Shown: positions 51,829 through 59,881, numbered from the stretch's first letter. The stretch: DNA of 64,000 bases from DATBRC01 sp036560485 (GCA_036560485.1 DATBRC010000067.1:1-64000); one strand, 5' to 3'. Numbers and translations: made by a program. The notes: a model not told the origin generated them from the letters alone.

Positions 51829-53169
51829 TCACTGCTTGATAATCAATTCACCGCGCAGCGAATAGGCATAACTGCGCGTGATCTTTACATCGACTAATTG
51901 CCCGACAAGACGCGCGCCATTCGGCCCGCCGTCAAAGTTGACGACACGGTTATTTTCCGAGCGTCCCTGCAATTCGTTCGCATCTTTTTTTGATGGGCCT
52001 TCGACCAGGATACGCTGCACCGTGCCGACCATTTCTTCGCTGTAGCGTTTGGTGTTTTCAATGATCACTGCTTGCAGGCGCTGCAGGCGTTTGAGTTTGA
52101 CTTCATAGGGCGTGTCGTCTTCCAGATTCGCCGCAGGTGTGCCGGGACGCGGACTGAATACGAAACTGAAGCTGTTGTCGTAACCGATGTCGTCGATCAG
52201 TTTCATCAGCGCTTCAAAATCGGCATCGGTTTCGCCGGGGAAGCCGACGATGAAGTCGGACGAGATTGCGATATCCGGGCGTACTTCGCGTAAGCGGCGG
52301 ATGATCGATTTGTATTCGAGCGATGTGTAGCCGCGCTTCATCGCCATCAGGATGCGGTCGGAGCCATGCTGTGCCGGCAGGTACAAATGATTGACCAGCT
52401 TGGGTACTTTTGCATAGGCATCGATCAAGCGCTGGGTGAATTCCTTCGGATGGCTGGTGACAAAGCGGATGCGTTCGATGCCATCGATTTCAGCGACGTA
52501 TTCGATCAGCAATGCAAAATCGGCGATGTCGCCATCGGCCATTTCACCGCGATAGGCATTGACGTTTTGCCCGAGCAGTGTGATTTCCTTCACGCCTTGC
52601 GCAGCCAGGCCGGACACTTCGGTCAGCACATCTTCAAAGCGGCGCGATACTTCTTCGCCGCGTGTATAGGGAACCACGCAATAGCTGCAATATTTGCTGC
52701 AGCCTTCCATGATCGACACAAACGCCGTTGCGCCTTCGACTTTGGCAGGCGGCAGATGGTCGAATTTTTCAATTTCCGGAAAGCTGATATCGACTTGCGA
52801 ACGGCCGCTGGTGCGCCGTTGGTTCAATAACTCCGGCAAGCGATGCAAGGTTTGCGGGCCGAATACCACGTCGACGTATGGTGCGCGCTTGATGATTGCT
52901 TCACCCTCTTGCGAGGCGACACAGCCGCCGACGCCAATCACCATATCGGGTTTCAATAACTTCAGCTCGCGCAGACGGCCGAGATCGGAGAATACTTTTT
53001 CCTGCGCCTTTTCGCGCACGGAACAGGTGTTCAGCAATACGATATCCGCGTCTTCCACGGTATCGGCTTTGACGATGCCATCGGACGCGTTCAGTACATC
53101 GGCCATTTTGTCCGAGTCGTACTCGTTCATCTGGCAGCCGAACGTTTTGATAAATAATTTTTTCTGCAT
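51829..53169 (-). CDS. miaB: tRNA-2-methylthio-N6-dimethylallyladenosine synthase MiaB
   Basis: MiaB adds a methylthio group to i6A37 of tRNAs using two 4Fe-4S clusters. The N-terminal cluster cysteines are Cys12 (FGCQMNEYDSDKM), Cys49 (LLNTCSVREKA) and Cys83 (VGGCVASQEGE). The radical-SAM motif is CSKYCSYC (157-164), followed by VVPYTRGEEVSRR. A C-terminal TRAM domain ends the 446 residues. It is the first gene of miaB-ybeZ-ybeY. Confidence 0.96.
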   Translation of the reverse strand: MQKKLFIKTFGCQMNEYDSDKMADVLNASDGIVKADTVEDADIVLLNTCSVREKAQEKVFSDLGRLRELKLLKPDMVIGVGGCVASQEGEAIIKRAPYVDVVFGPQTLHRLPELLNQRRTSGRSQVDISFPEIEKFDHLPPAKVEGATAFVSIMEGCSKYCSYCVVPYTRGEEVSRRFEDVLTEVSGLAAQGVKEITLLGQNVNAYRGEMADGDIADFALLIEYVAEIDGIERIRFVTSHPKEFTQRLIDAYAKVPKLVNHLYLPAQHGSDRILMAMKRGYTSLEYKSIIRRLREVRPDIAISSDFIVGFPGETDADFEALMKLIDDIGYDNSFSFVFSPRPGTPAANLEDDTPYEVKLKRLQRLQAVIIENTKRYSEEMVGTVQRILVEGPSKKDANELQGRSENNRVVNFDGGPNGARLVGQLVDVKITRSYAYSLRGELIIKQ

Positions 53170-53555
53170 GAGTTACTTACGTGTATGTGCTTGTTGCGAC
53201 TATCGAATCAGTCTTGCTTCGGCGCGAGCGCTCATTTCAGCATTCAAAGCGGCCGCAAAAAAAGCGGCTGAAAACGCGGGATTGAATCTTTAGAATGGCA
53301 AATCATGAATTTTCAATCTAAGAGCATCTAACAAAATGCGCCTGGCAGCGTTACTTCTCCTTGCCGTAGGCTCGTACTGTCTGCGTCGGCGTGCCTTGCC
53401 ATACGCATTTTGTTAGACGCTCTAATAAAATTCATGAAAATCAATGGCTTGGAGCAAGGATCATGCTCGCCGAACAGGGTGAAGTGTATCACCAATAGGC
53501 ATAGAGATAAACTGACAGGGCAATGGTAAAGACTGCTGCCAGCAGCGCAAAAATA
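53170..53555. other. 386-base gap between miaB and the thioesterase gene
   Basis: Holds the foldback element at 53303-53437 and the miaB upstream region. No credible open frame is present on either strand. The segment 53440-53555 shows nothing beyond its role as the space after the thioesterase gene, which ends at 53556 on the minus strand. Confidence 0.4.
53303..53437. repeat. 135-bp nested foldback element C
   Basis: Outer arms TCATGAATTTT (53303-53313) and AAAATTCATGA (53427-53437) are perfect inverted copies. Inner arms AGAGCATCTAACAAAATGCG (53321-53340) and CGCATTTTGTTAGACGCTCT (53404-53423) match at 19 of 20. The 63-base centre is GC-richer. There is no open frame of note. The end of the window (TTAGACGCTC) resembles the right inner arm, suggesting a repeat family in the genome. 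Confidence 0.7.
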
Positions 53556-53981
53556 TCAGGTTGCGGACATCAAACCGGAAAGATAGGCGAGGGCATCGTC
53601 GCCGAGCGGATGAGAGCGCCGTGTTGCCTCATTCATTTGCACGACAACAGTCTGTCCCGTAGCGACGCAACGGCCATCCTGAAACAGCGCCTGTTCAACG
53701 GTAACGGAGCTGCGCCCGACTGATGCAACCCTGGTGCCGATATCGACGCGTCCCGGCCAATTAATCTCGGACAGAAAATTCAGCGTAAGGCTGGCAACCA
53801 CAAAAGCGCAATTGGCACTGGCCAGAGGATTGTTGCGGTTGTAGAAAAGTTCAACGCGCCCTGTTTCAAGCATGGTGGCAAAGACGGCATTGTTGACGTG
53901 TCCTTGACGGTCAGTGTCCGCATAGCGCAATTTCTCGTAAGTCTTCAATGGAAAGTGGTTGAGATCTGGTGGCGTTTCCAT
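53556..53981 (-). CDS. Acyl-CoA thioesterase, 4-hydroxybenzoyl-CoA thioesterase type
   Basis: A 141-residue single hot-dog protein. The motif YADTDRQGHVNNAVFATMLETGR contains the catalytic Asp of the YbgC/FcbC family, which hydrolyses acyl-CoA thioesters. ALFQDGRCVATGQTVVVQMN is the usual central strand pair. The physiological substrate is not apparent. It stands alone on the minus strand between the element and the DUF5985 genes. Confidence 0.88.
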   Translation of the reverse strand: METPPDLNHFPLKTYEKLRYADTDRQGHVNNAVFATMLETGRVELFYNRNNPLASANCAFVVASLTLNFLSEINWPGRVDIGTRVASVGRSSVTVEQALFQDGRCVATGQTVVVQMNEATRRSHPLGDDALAYLSGLMSAT

Positions 53982-54038
53982 TTAGTTCTCCGTCGGATGC
54001 ATTTTGATTGAAACTGCCAGTACGCGCAGCAGCCATGT

Positions 54039-54308
54039 TTATTTTTTGCGTGGCAGATTTTTGTCCACGATTGCAATCAGGATCAAGCCGTATGCAAGGA
54101 GCCGTATTACATAGTAGATAGTAGAATTGTCGTTTGGATCATCCATGAAGCCGAGGAAAAATCGATTGATTCCTTCAATTAAAAATGAGGCGGCAAAAAA
54201 CAGGAAAAAACGATCTTTCGTCATTTTCCAGAAGCGCAGGAAAAATACCCCCGTTGTTACGCTCGCCATTGCGATCGCACCCATCAAAATAAAATTCAGC
54301 GAGTGCAT
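54039..54308 (-). CDS. DUF5985 membrane protein, second of a tandem pair
   Basis: An 89-residue membrane protein with three hydrophobic segments: FILMGAIAMASVTTGVFFLRF, FFLFFAASFLIEGINRFFLG and IYYVIRLLAYGLILIAIV. It aligns with the gene upstream through the pattern LRFW.(x)n.DRFFLF.....IEGINRF and RLLAYGLILIAIV, so the two are paralogs. The ATG at 54308 shares one base with the preceding stop (TAATG), so it is coupled to that gene. Longer frames to 54542 lie inside the paralog. Function unknown. Confidence 0.75.
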   Translation of the reverse strand: MHSLNFILMGAIAMASVTTGVFFLRFWKMTKDRFFLFFAASFLIEGINRFFLGFMDDPNDNSTIYYVIRLLAYGLILIAIVDKNLPRKK

Positions 54309-54565
54309 TATCTTCCCTCCCAAACCAAGCCATACAGAAGAATGAGTGCCGCAGCCAGTCCCGCCAGAAGACGCCAGGTTAATAGATCGACCGTCAGAAA
54401 AATAGTCTGGTCGAGTAGTAGAAGCATATTGTTGAGCGAGGCGCCGATAAAATACAAACCGCTCCAGAGCAAGAGCCTGTTCTTGTTTTCCCGATAGCTG
54501 CGCAAGAGAAGCGTAGCGCAAAGAAGGGAAGTCAATATGCAAAGCGCATAGATAAAAATGGCCAT
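54308..54565 (-). CDS. DUF5985 membrane protein, first of a tandem pair
   Basis: An 85-residue protein with three hydrophobic segments, starting MAIFIYALCILTSLLCATLLL. RENKNRLLLWSGLYFIGASLNNMLLLLD and RLLAGLAAALILLYGLVW match the partner downstream. It starts one base after the stop of the winged-helix-like gene upstream, so all three genes form one compact operon. The conserved RLL core and shared spacing mark the family. Function unknown; a small sensor or subunit pair is possible. Confidence 0.75.
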   Translation of the reverse strand: MAIFIYALCILTSLLCATLLLRSYRENKNRLLLWSGLYFIGASLNNMLLLLDQTIFLTVDLLTWRLLAGLAAALILLYGLVWEGR

Positions 54566-54566
54566 G

Positions 54567-54953
54567 TCATGAATCCTTTCGCAGCTTGAATGCATCTGCA
54601 AATTGTTGCACGTGATTGTCCGCTTTGGAATGAATCAGGTTGGAAACCTCGACGATATTCTTTGCATAGACGTCAGCAAGTTTATCGATCAACTCGTAAA
54701 GTTCGGCTGAGGCAGGCAAGTAACGGTAAGTCGATGTGCCGTCATCACAGACTAATATCCTGGCTTCTGTCAAGTCATGCAACAGCGCTTCAGCTTTTTT
54801 TTCCGGGATATACAATCGATGCCCGACTTCCTTGGCTTCCCATTTGATGCCGGCATCCTGACGTAACAGCAGCATCGCTTCCAAATGAGGAACCGACGGA
54901 ATGCTCGTCAGTACAAAGCGGATTACATCAGACGGTAGTGAGGGCAAGGACAT
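54567..54953 (-). CDS. Winged-helix-like small protein, first gene of the DUF5985 operon
   Basis: The 128 residues are soluble. The first half reads as a winged helix-turn-helix: LEAMLLLRQDAGIKWEAKEVGHRLYIPEKKAEALLHDLTEARIL in three parts, then a wing CDDGTSTYRYLPAS. The C-terminal part is a charged helix (LYELIDKLADVYAKNIVEVSNL), perhaps for dimerisation. It could bind DNA and control the two membrane genes directly downstream, but this is inference from fold appearance. Its own upstream region is the 493-base gap before 55447. Confidence 0.68.
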   Translation of the reverse strand: MSLPSLPSDVIRFVLTSIPSVPHLEAMLLLRQDAGIKWEAKEVGHRLYIPEKKAEALLHDLTEARILVCDDGTSTYRYLPASAELYELIDKLADVYAKNIVEVSNLIHSKADNHVQQFADAFKLRKDS

Positions 54954-55446
54954 AAAAATGGGTAGGTGGGATGACCGAGTTCGCTGCCCTCGTCATTTTG
55001 TGCAGGTATGTGCATGAACTAAACTCCATTCGACCAAGTATTTAGTTTATTGCACTAAGCACATACTTGCAGTTAATCAATCATTATCGCTTGATAAATA
55101 TCAATCCGAGAGTGCCAATGATTCTGGCACAGGAAGGTCTGCAGATAAAGAAGAATCAGTAATTAGAACTCATTTCATAAATAGGCGTGTGGGGGAGCGG
55201 CGTCCGGGTGGATGCAGCGCTAGGCGTGGTGCGACGCAAAGGGTGGTCCCCTTTGCTAGCAGCACAACGGCGCGATGCGCCGCCCGGATCCCGCTCACGC
55301 ATATGCTTATTTATGAAATGAGTTCTAAAAACACTGGGACATGATCGCATGATCGATAGATGTTATCCATGCGATAGAGGGGGCACTTACTGATACATGA
55401 TAAGCGGCTATAAAATATTTTGTATAGCCGCTTTGATGTGAGGCTT
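54954..55446. other. 493-base gap holding element B and likely promoters
   Basis: It holds the foldback element at 55163-55328 and the AT-rich stretch 55020-55110, which probably contains the promoter of the winged-helix-like operon. No credible gene is seen on either strand; a 64-codon minus frame at 55156-55350 coincides with the element. Confidence 0.5.
55163..55328. repeat. 166-bp foldback element B
   Basis: TTAGAACTCATTTCATAAAT plus A (55163-55183) and its perfect inverse (55308-55328) give 21-bp terminal repeats. Inside, further pairing runs between 55184-55210 and 55280-55305, and an apical hairpin GCAAAGGG/CCCTTTGC sits near the centre. TA dinucleotides flank both ends. The ends resemble those of element A (TTA-G-ACTCA-T). 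It has no transposase and looks like a MITE. Confidence 0.7.
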
Positions 55447-55662
55447 TTAAGCCGATTGGCTATGTCCTCTGCTTGCCTGGATCTCAGCCTGCCGCATCCT
55501 GCTTTTCTCTTGGCAACGATCGCAGACCCATCGTTTGGATTTATTGCATTGCACATAGCTGCCGGCGTCGACCGCCGCTTCTCCTTGATGGTGCGAGCAA
55601 TATCGTTTTCCGGTGACTCTGGCGGCAGCGTCAGTTGCTTTTGAGGTCGTGGTGTTCGGCAT
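55447..55662 (-). CDS. Small cysteine- and histidine-rich protein, 71 aa
   Basis: The 71 residues hold a compact metal-site pattern: RYCSHHQGEA (Cys22, His24, His25), then VQCNKSKRWVCDRCQEKSR (Cys39, Cys47, Cys50). This could bind one zinc ion as a treble-clef or ribbon, often with a nucleic-acid role, but the family is not recognised. A basic tail follows. The ATG is 128 bases downstream of the palindrome module on the minus strand, with a terminator-like hairpin between them. Confidence 0.62.
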   Translation of the reverse strand: MPNTTTSKATDAAARVTGKRYCSHHQGEAAVDAGSYVQCNKSKRWVCDRCQEKSRMRQAEIQASRGHSQSA

Positions 55663-55691
55663 CGTGTATTTCCAGTATGGTCTTGAAGAAG

Positions 55692-55720
55692 AAAAAGCCC
55701 GCAGCCGTTACATTGCGGGC
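55692..55720 (-). terminator. Terminator-like hairpin upstream of the cysteine-rich gene
   Basis: On the minus strand GCCCGCA (55720-55714) and TGCGGGC (55703-55697) form a 7-bp GC stem, followed by TTTTT (55696-55692). It lies between the predicted promoter at 55765-55810 and the start at 55662. It may be an attenuator in the leader or the end of a short transcript. It could also serve the upstream lipoprotein operon, though that ends 170 bases earlier. Confidence 0.65.
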
Positions 55721-55763
55721 CTAATTCCTGCTCTTATACGGCAAGAGGAGGAGGAGACAATTT

Positions 55764-55810
55764 AATATAACCGAAAATTTCTTTTAGGCATATCCCATAA
55801 ATATGGGATG
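55764..55810 (-). promoter_or_regulatory. Palindrome-plus-minus-10 module, copy 3 (minus strand)
   Basis: Read on the minus strand, CATCCCATA-TT-TATGGGATA (55810-55791) is followed 20 bases later by TTATATTAAA, in which TATATT (55769-55764) is a good -10. The spacing to the palindrome matches that of copies 1 and 2 to within two bases. The gene at 55662 is downstream on this strand. One arm differs at the last base. Confidence 0.55.
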
Positions 55811-55893
55811 GCCATGACATGATTACGCTGTAAAGATAGCCCGATTTTTGGCTTGCGTAACGGTATTTCCTGCCATATCAAGGGCTTTTTGCT

Positions 55894-56568
55894 CTAAGGC
55901 CGACTTTGCGGGAGAGCAGCAATCGCATCGGCACAAAATACCGCCAGTTCTGCGATAACTGTGCGGACTGCCTGGTTCGCCGCCATTACGCCGCCATACG
56001 GATCGTCGCTGGCTGCAGGGACACTGGCATCAAATTCACGCCATGCGACGACTTGGCGTGTTGCCGGATTGAGAAGATGCGCGCGTAATGTGAAATGCTC
56101 CCGGCTCGGTACACTGATGAATTCTTGCTGCAGCCGAATGACTTCCAGCTCCAGGCGGAATTGGCCCGACACGCTGGTAGGCGATTGCACCACAGCGCCA
56201 AACGCACCGCTTTTTTCCAGTGCGGTCGCTACCAACGGAGACAGCATCACTGCAGGCGCGTTGATCCATTGGTTCTCCCTGAAATATTCAAGCTTGTGCG
56301 GCTGACGCATGTAAACCATTTCCGCACTGTCGAAACCGGCTGCAGCGCGCGGCGTGCCGATGATCAACGTCGGTGCACCGGGCTTCATTGTTTGTGTATG
56401 TTGTGCGACCGGCTGCGCATCGTCCAATGAATAGAGTTTGGGTTGCGTCACGTCGGTCGGCAGCAGCAATGAACATCCGCTTAGCAGACATGTGCTGAAC
56501 AAAAGCAAACCGAATGATTTTTTAACCGGCAGCTTCCTGCTTTGTTTGGGAATGAGTATGTCGATCAT
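55894..56568 (-). CDS. PqiC-like ABC-type transport auxiliary lipoprotein
   Basis: A 224-residue lipoprotein with lipobox LLSGC inside SFGLLLFSTCLLSGCSLLLP. The domain (YSLDDAQPV, then VYMRQPHKLEYFRENQWINAPAVML) is the ABC_trans_aux/DUF330 type. It accompanies MCE transporters and is thought to join the inner-membrane complex to the outer membrane. The N-terminus has an unusual 15-residue stretch before the hydrophobic core, so a later start is possible. Its ATG overlaps the mlaD-like stop as ATGA. It is the last gene of the MCE operon. Confidence 0.88.
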   Translation of the reverse strand: MIDILIPKQSRKLPVKKSFGLLLFSTCLLSGCSLLLPTDVTQPKLYSLDDAQPVAQHTQTMKPGAPTLIIGTPRAAAGFDSAEMVYMRQPHKLEYFRENQWINAPAVMLSPLVATALEKSGAFGAVVQSPTSVSGQFRLELEVIRLQQEFISVPSREHFTLRAHLLNPATRQVVAWREFDASVPAASDDPYGGVMAANQAVRTVIAELAVFCADAIAALPQSRP

Positions 56569-57503
56569 GGTGATTTTTTTTCTCCAGGTCCGTACGGCAC
56601 AGGTTGACGGCCGCGTAGCAGGCTGCTTGGATTTTTTTCGGTTTGATCCGACAGCCGTTTAAGGGAATTGGATAGTGCATTTAACTCCCACAGCAATTGA
56701 TTGATATCCGGGATTGTGTCGCCCGCCAGCTCGTGCACGCCGGCATCCATTTCCTCGATCGTCTTTTTCGCGCTTTTACTCGTCTGTGTCGCTTCGCTAA
56801 CCATATTGCTCACGGCATCTGTCGTTGCAGAAATTTTTTTAACGAGTGCATCAAGATGCTTGGTCGCTTTGGCAGTATTGTCTGCAGTGCGTGCAGCGTT
56901 GGCGATGCCGTTTTTCATATTCTCATTTTGAGCTGCGAGTGTGCTCATCACTGACGAGGTATCTTTCAGAATTTTTGCCAATGCTGCGCGATTCTCATCA
57001 TTCAATATGGCGTTGATATTGGCGGCAGTGCGATCAAGGTTGGCGAGAACTGCGCTAAGCACGTTCTCCAACCGGGCGCTTAGAGACGGCTTGGTGCGGA
57101 TCACCGGGATTTGATCCGGCGCAGCTGCGGCCAGCGGTGGTGAATCGGGCGAGCCGCCGCTCAATTCAACATACGCAATGCCTGTCAGCCCTTGCGTCTT
57201 GAGTACGGCTTCGGTATCTACCTTGATCGGCGTGCCTTTGTCAATCGCGAATACTAATTGCACTTGTTGCGGGTTGGCCGGATCCAATGTGATGTCATGC
57301 ACTTTGCCGACATCGACGCCCAGATATTTGACCGGTGCATTGATATTCAAGCCTGCCACCGATTCATCGACGATGGCACGGTATAGCTGATAGTGCTTTT
57401 GCTTGCCGAGGCCGACAGAGAGCCACAATACAGCAGCGATAAATATAGCGCCTAATGCCAGCACAAAGAGCCCGACCGCCGCATAGTTTACTTTTGTTTC
57501 CAT
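56565..57503 (-). CDS. MlaD-family MCE substrate-binding protein
   Basis: The 312 residues have an N-terminal membrane anchor (YAAVGLFVLALGAIFIAAVLWLSVG) and an MCE domain (YRAIVDESVAGLNINAPVKYLGVDVGKV in two parts, then IKVDTEAVLKTQGLTGIAYVEL). A long helical coiled-coil region follows to the C-terminus (ANINAILNDENRAALAKILKD, VSNMVSEATQTSKSAKK). Proteins of this type form hexameric rings that carry lipids through the periplasm. The coiled-coil tail may form a tube. Overlaps the ATPase gene by 16 bases. Confidence 0.92.
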   Translation of the reverse strand: METKVNYAAVGLFVLALGAIFIAAVLWLSVGLGKQKHYQLYRAIVDESVAGLNINAPVKYLGVDVGKVHDITLDPANPQQVQLVFAIDKGTPIKVDTEAVLKTQGLTGIAYVELSGGSPDSPPLAAAAPDQIPVIRTKPSLSARLENVLSAVLANLDRTAANINAILNDENRAALAKILKDTSSVMSTLAAQNENMKNGIANAARTADNTAKATKHLDALVKKISATTDAVSNMVSEATQTSKSAKKTIEEMDAGVHELAGDTIPDINQLLWELNALSNSLKRLSDQTEKNPSSLLRGRQPVPYGPGEKKSP

Positions 57504-58300
57504 TGTTCTTCCTTGTTGCGGTCCTGCGCTTGCTCGTGCGCTGCGCGGCCGCGCGGGCCTTCGAAATATTCGCGAATCGACGGATGATCAAGTTTGGATA
57601 ATTCATTCATCGAACCGACGGCAAGCACTTTGCCTTCACCAAGCACTGCAACGCGATGCGTCACTTGCCATAGCAAGTCCAGATCATGCGTGATCATGAC
57701 AATGGTGGGACGATACAAGTTGTGCAATGAACATACCAATGCATCAATGCCGCCCGCGCTGGCAGGATCAAGCCCGGCAGTCGGCTCGTCGAGAAATAAC
57801 AATTCCGGATCGAGAGCGAGTGCACGCGCCAACGCAGCACGCTTGAGCATGCCGCCGCTTAATTCGGGTGGATAACGCAAGCCGGCTTCCGGTTCGAGAC
57901 CGCTGAGCGAGAGCTTCCATGCCGAGATTTCATCGATCAGCTTGTTGTCAAGCCGCGTATGTTCGCGCAACGGCAATCCGATATTTTCCAGGACATTGAG
58001 CGTGCCGAACAATCCGCCTTTCTGAAACATCACGCCCCAGCGTTGCCGCAACTGATTGGCTTCGTCTTCATTGAGTGTGGCGATATCGGTGCCGAAAATC
58101 TTGATGGAGCCGGCATCAGGACGATGCAGCAAAATCATTTCGCGCAGCAGTGTCGATTTGCCCGACCCGCTGCCGCCGACGATGGCGAATATCTCGCCGC
58201 GCCGTATATCGAGATCGAGATTGGCATGCACGACTTGCTTTCCGAAACGGGTACAGACGTTGCGTATTTCGATCACATTGTCGGTTGTTGCGGTGTGCAT
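57488..58300 (-). CDS. MlaF-like ABC transporter ATP-binding protein
   Basis: A 270-residue ABC ATPase. Walker A is GGSGSGKS (42-49), the signature LSGGM (146-150) sits in ELSGGMLKRAALARAL, and Walker B is LLFLDEP (166-172). The MlaF type drives lipid movement for the MlaE permease. The ATG follows the permease stop by one base, and its stop overlaps mlaD. Its C-terminal tail (RAAHEQAQDRNKEEQWKQK) is charged. Confidence 0.93.
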   Translation of the reverse strand: MHTATTDNVIEIRNVCTRFGKQVVHANLDLDIRRGEIFAIVGGSGSGKSTLLREMILLHRPDAGSIKIFGTDIATLNEDEANQLRQRWGVMFQKGGLFGTLNVLENIGLPLREHTRLDNKLIDEISAWKLSLSGLEPEAGLRYPPELSGGMLKRAALARALALDPELLFLDEPTAGLDPASAGGIDALVCSLHNLYRPTIVMITHDLDLLWQVTHRVAVLGEGKVLAVGSMNELSKLDHPSIREYFEGPRGRAAHEQAQDRNKEEQWKQK

Positions 58301-58301
58301 G

Positions 58302-59420
58302 TCAGAGCCTCAGGATGCTGAAAATGATCGAGAAGATTGCATCCATCACGATCACGATAAAGATCGATTGCACGACGCTGCGCGTGGTTTGATGTCCGAC
58401 GCTGTCGGCACTGCCTTGGGTGCGAAAGCCCTGAAAACAGCCAATGGCTGCAATGATGATTGCAAACACCGCTGCCTTGCCGACACCGATCAAAAAATCC
58501 GACAGATTGACCGCTTTGCTGAAACGCATCATAAATTCATGGAAGCCAACGCCAAGCTGCGCATTCGCCATCACCATGCCGCCGAATACACCGATGCCAT
58601 CGGCAAAAATAATCAGTAAAGGAAGCGCGACCAGCAATGCAATTATTTTTGGTATCACGAGCAAATCGATCGGCTCGATTCCGATGGTGCGCAATGCATC
58701 GATTTCTTCAGTCACGACCATGGTGCCGATTTGTGCCGCATAAGCTGAGCCGGAGCGGCCGGCAACGATGATGGCGGTGATCAAAGGCGCAAATTCGCGC
58801 AGCATCGAATAGCCGACCAGATCGACCACAAAAATATTGGCACCGTAATGCCGGAGTTGATCCGCAGCTTGATAGGCAATCACAATCCCCAGTAAAAAAG
58901 AGGTGAGGCCAATGATCGGCAGTGCATTGAAACCGGCAATCTGGATGTTATGCAACGCTGATTGCCAGCGCCAGCGTTGCGGATGCAGCGCGATGCGTGC
59001 AAATGTGATTGCAGTTACGCCGATGAAACTGAGCAATGCGAACGTATCTTTGCAAACGGATTCGGTTTTTTTACCGATGCGTTCCAATACGGAATGATGA
59101 GGCAATTTTGGTGGTGCGAGATTGTCTTGCTCGCTGACTATTTCCATCAGCTTTTTGTAAGAGGGTGGCCATGCATGCAGTTGTATCAGTGAACCTCTGT
59201 TGCGATATTCCTTCAGACGTTTCTGTAATATCCACACGCCGATACTATCGATACCGGTTAATTGTGAGCCGTCAATTTCAATATTGGTTGCGTTTGGAAA
59301 AACAATCATATTGAGTTGCTGATCCATATCGTCCAGCATGCGTACGGTCCAGCTGCCGACAAGAATTATCTTGTTCGGAGCAATTTGTATGAGAGAAGCA
59401 GTGGATGGCGCGGTAGGCAT
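58302..59420 (-). CDS. MlaE-family permease with N-terminal STAS domain
   Basis: A 372-residue permease. The N-terminal 95 residues form a STAS domain (KIILVGSWTVRMLDDMDQQL and IEIDGSQLTGIDSIGVWIL). The MlaE permease part follows, with IAGFNALPIIGLTSFLLGIV, LVGYSMLREFAPLITAIIVAGRSGSAYAAQIGTM and helices to the end (IIAAIGCFQGFRTQGSADSVG). In other MCE systems the STAS domain is a separate protein (MlaB), so here it is fused. It is the first gene of the operon. Confidence 0.93.
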   Translation of the reverse strand: MPTAPSTASLIQIAPNKIILVGSWTVRMLDDMDQQLNMIVFPNATNIEIDGSQLTGIDSIGVWILQKRLKEYRNRGSLIQLHAWPPSYKKLMEIVSEQDNLAPPKLPHHSVLERIGKKTESVCKDTFALLSFIGVTAITFARIALHPQRWRWQSALHNIQIAGFNALPIIGLTSFLLGIVIAYQAADQLRHYGANIFVVDLVGYSMLREFAPLITAIIVAGRSGSAYAAQIGTMVVTEEIDALRTIGIEPIDLLVIPKIIALLVALPLLIIFADGIGVFGGMVMANAQLGVGFHEFMMRFSKAVNLSDFLIGVGKAAVFAIIIAAIGCFQGFRTQGSADSVGHQTTRSVVQSIFIVIVMDAIFSIIFSILRL

Positions 59421-59599
59421 GGATATTTAATGAACCATTCCGAGCATGCGCGGATATGTTTAATTTGTGCATTACATGCATGATGACATCATGACCGTTG
59501 CAATTGATACAGATATAGACAAAGCTCAATCACTCGCTAAAAAGCGAGAATCAACCGATCAGAATTTAGCAACATTGTGTCACCATGAGACGCCTTTAA

Positions 59600-59763
59600 T
59601 TAAGTACTCACTCAGAATAAATTGTGAGCGTCTGCAGTTGTGGGCAGCGCGTTGCGGCGTTGCCCGACAATTGCAGTGCCCTCACTGCGGCGGCTCGGGC
59701 GCCTTGCACCGCATCCGCCCGCAACCGCATCCATCTCACAGTTTATTCTGAGTGAGTACTTAA
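59600..59763. repeat. 164-bp foldback element A
   Basis: The left terminal repeat (59600-59628) begins TTAAGTACTCACTCAGAATA and the right (59735-59763) is its inverse, matching at 28 of 29 positions. A second stem in the left half pairs CTGCAGTTGTGGGCA with TGCCCGACAATTGCAG. TA dinucleotides lie at both ends. There is no open frame. The ends resemble those of element B. The structure fits a MITE, but a transposase source is not visible. Confidence 0.75.
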
Positions 59764-59791
59764 CCTTCATCATCACGAAGGAAAAAGAAAA

Positions 59792-59881
59792 ATGGATTAT
59801 TTTGCGCGCATGGAATTTGCTGTCTGTAGCTCATCCGGTTATTACAAGCGACTGACAAATCTCATGCAACTTGCCAAATGA
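59792..59881 (+). CDS. Candidate small ORF, 29 aa, upstream of the phasin gene
   Basis: A frame of 29 codons starts at ATG 59792 with AAGGA nine bases upstream, a better site than chance would usually give. The product (MDYFARMEFAVCSSSGYYKR, then a short helix) is not recognised. It lies directly after element A and 70 bases before the phasin. Without conservation data it may be a chance frame. Confidence 0.22.
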   Translation: MDYFARMEFAVCSSSGYYKRLTNLMQLAK

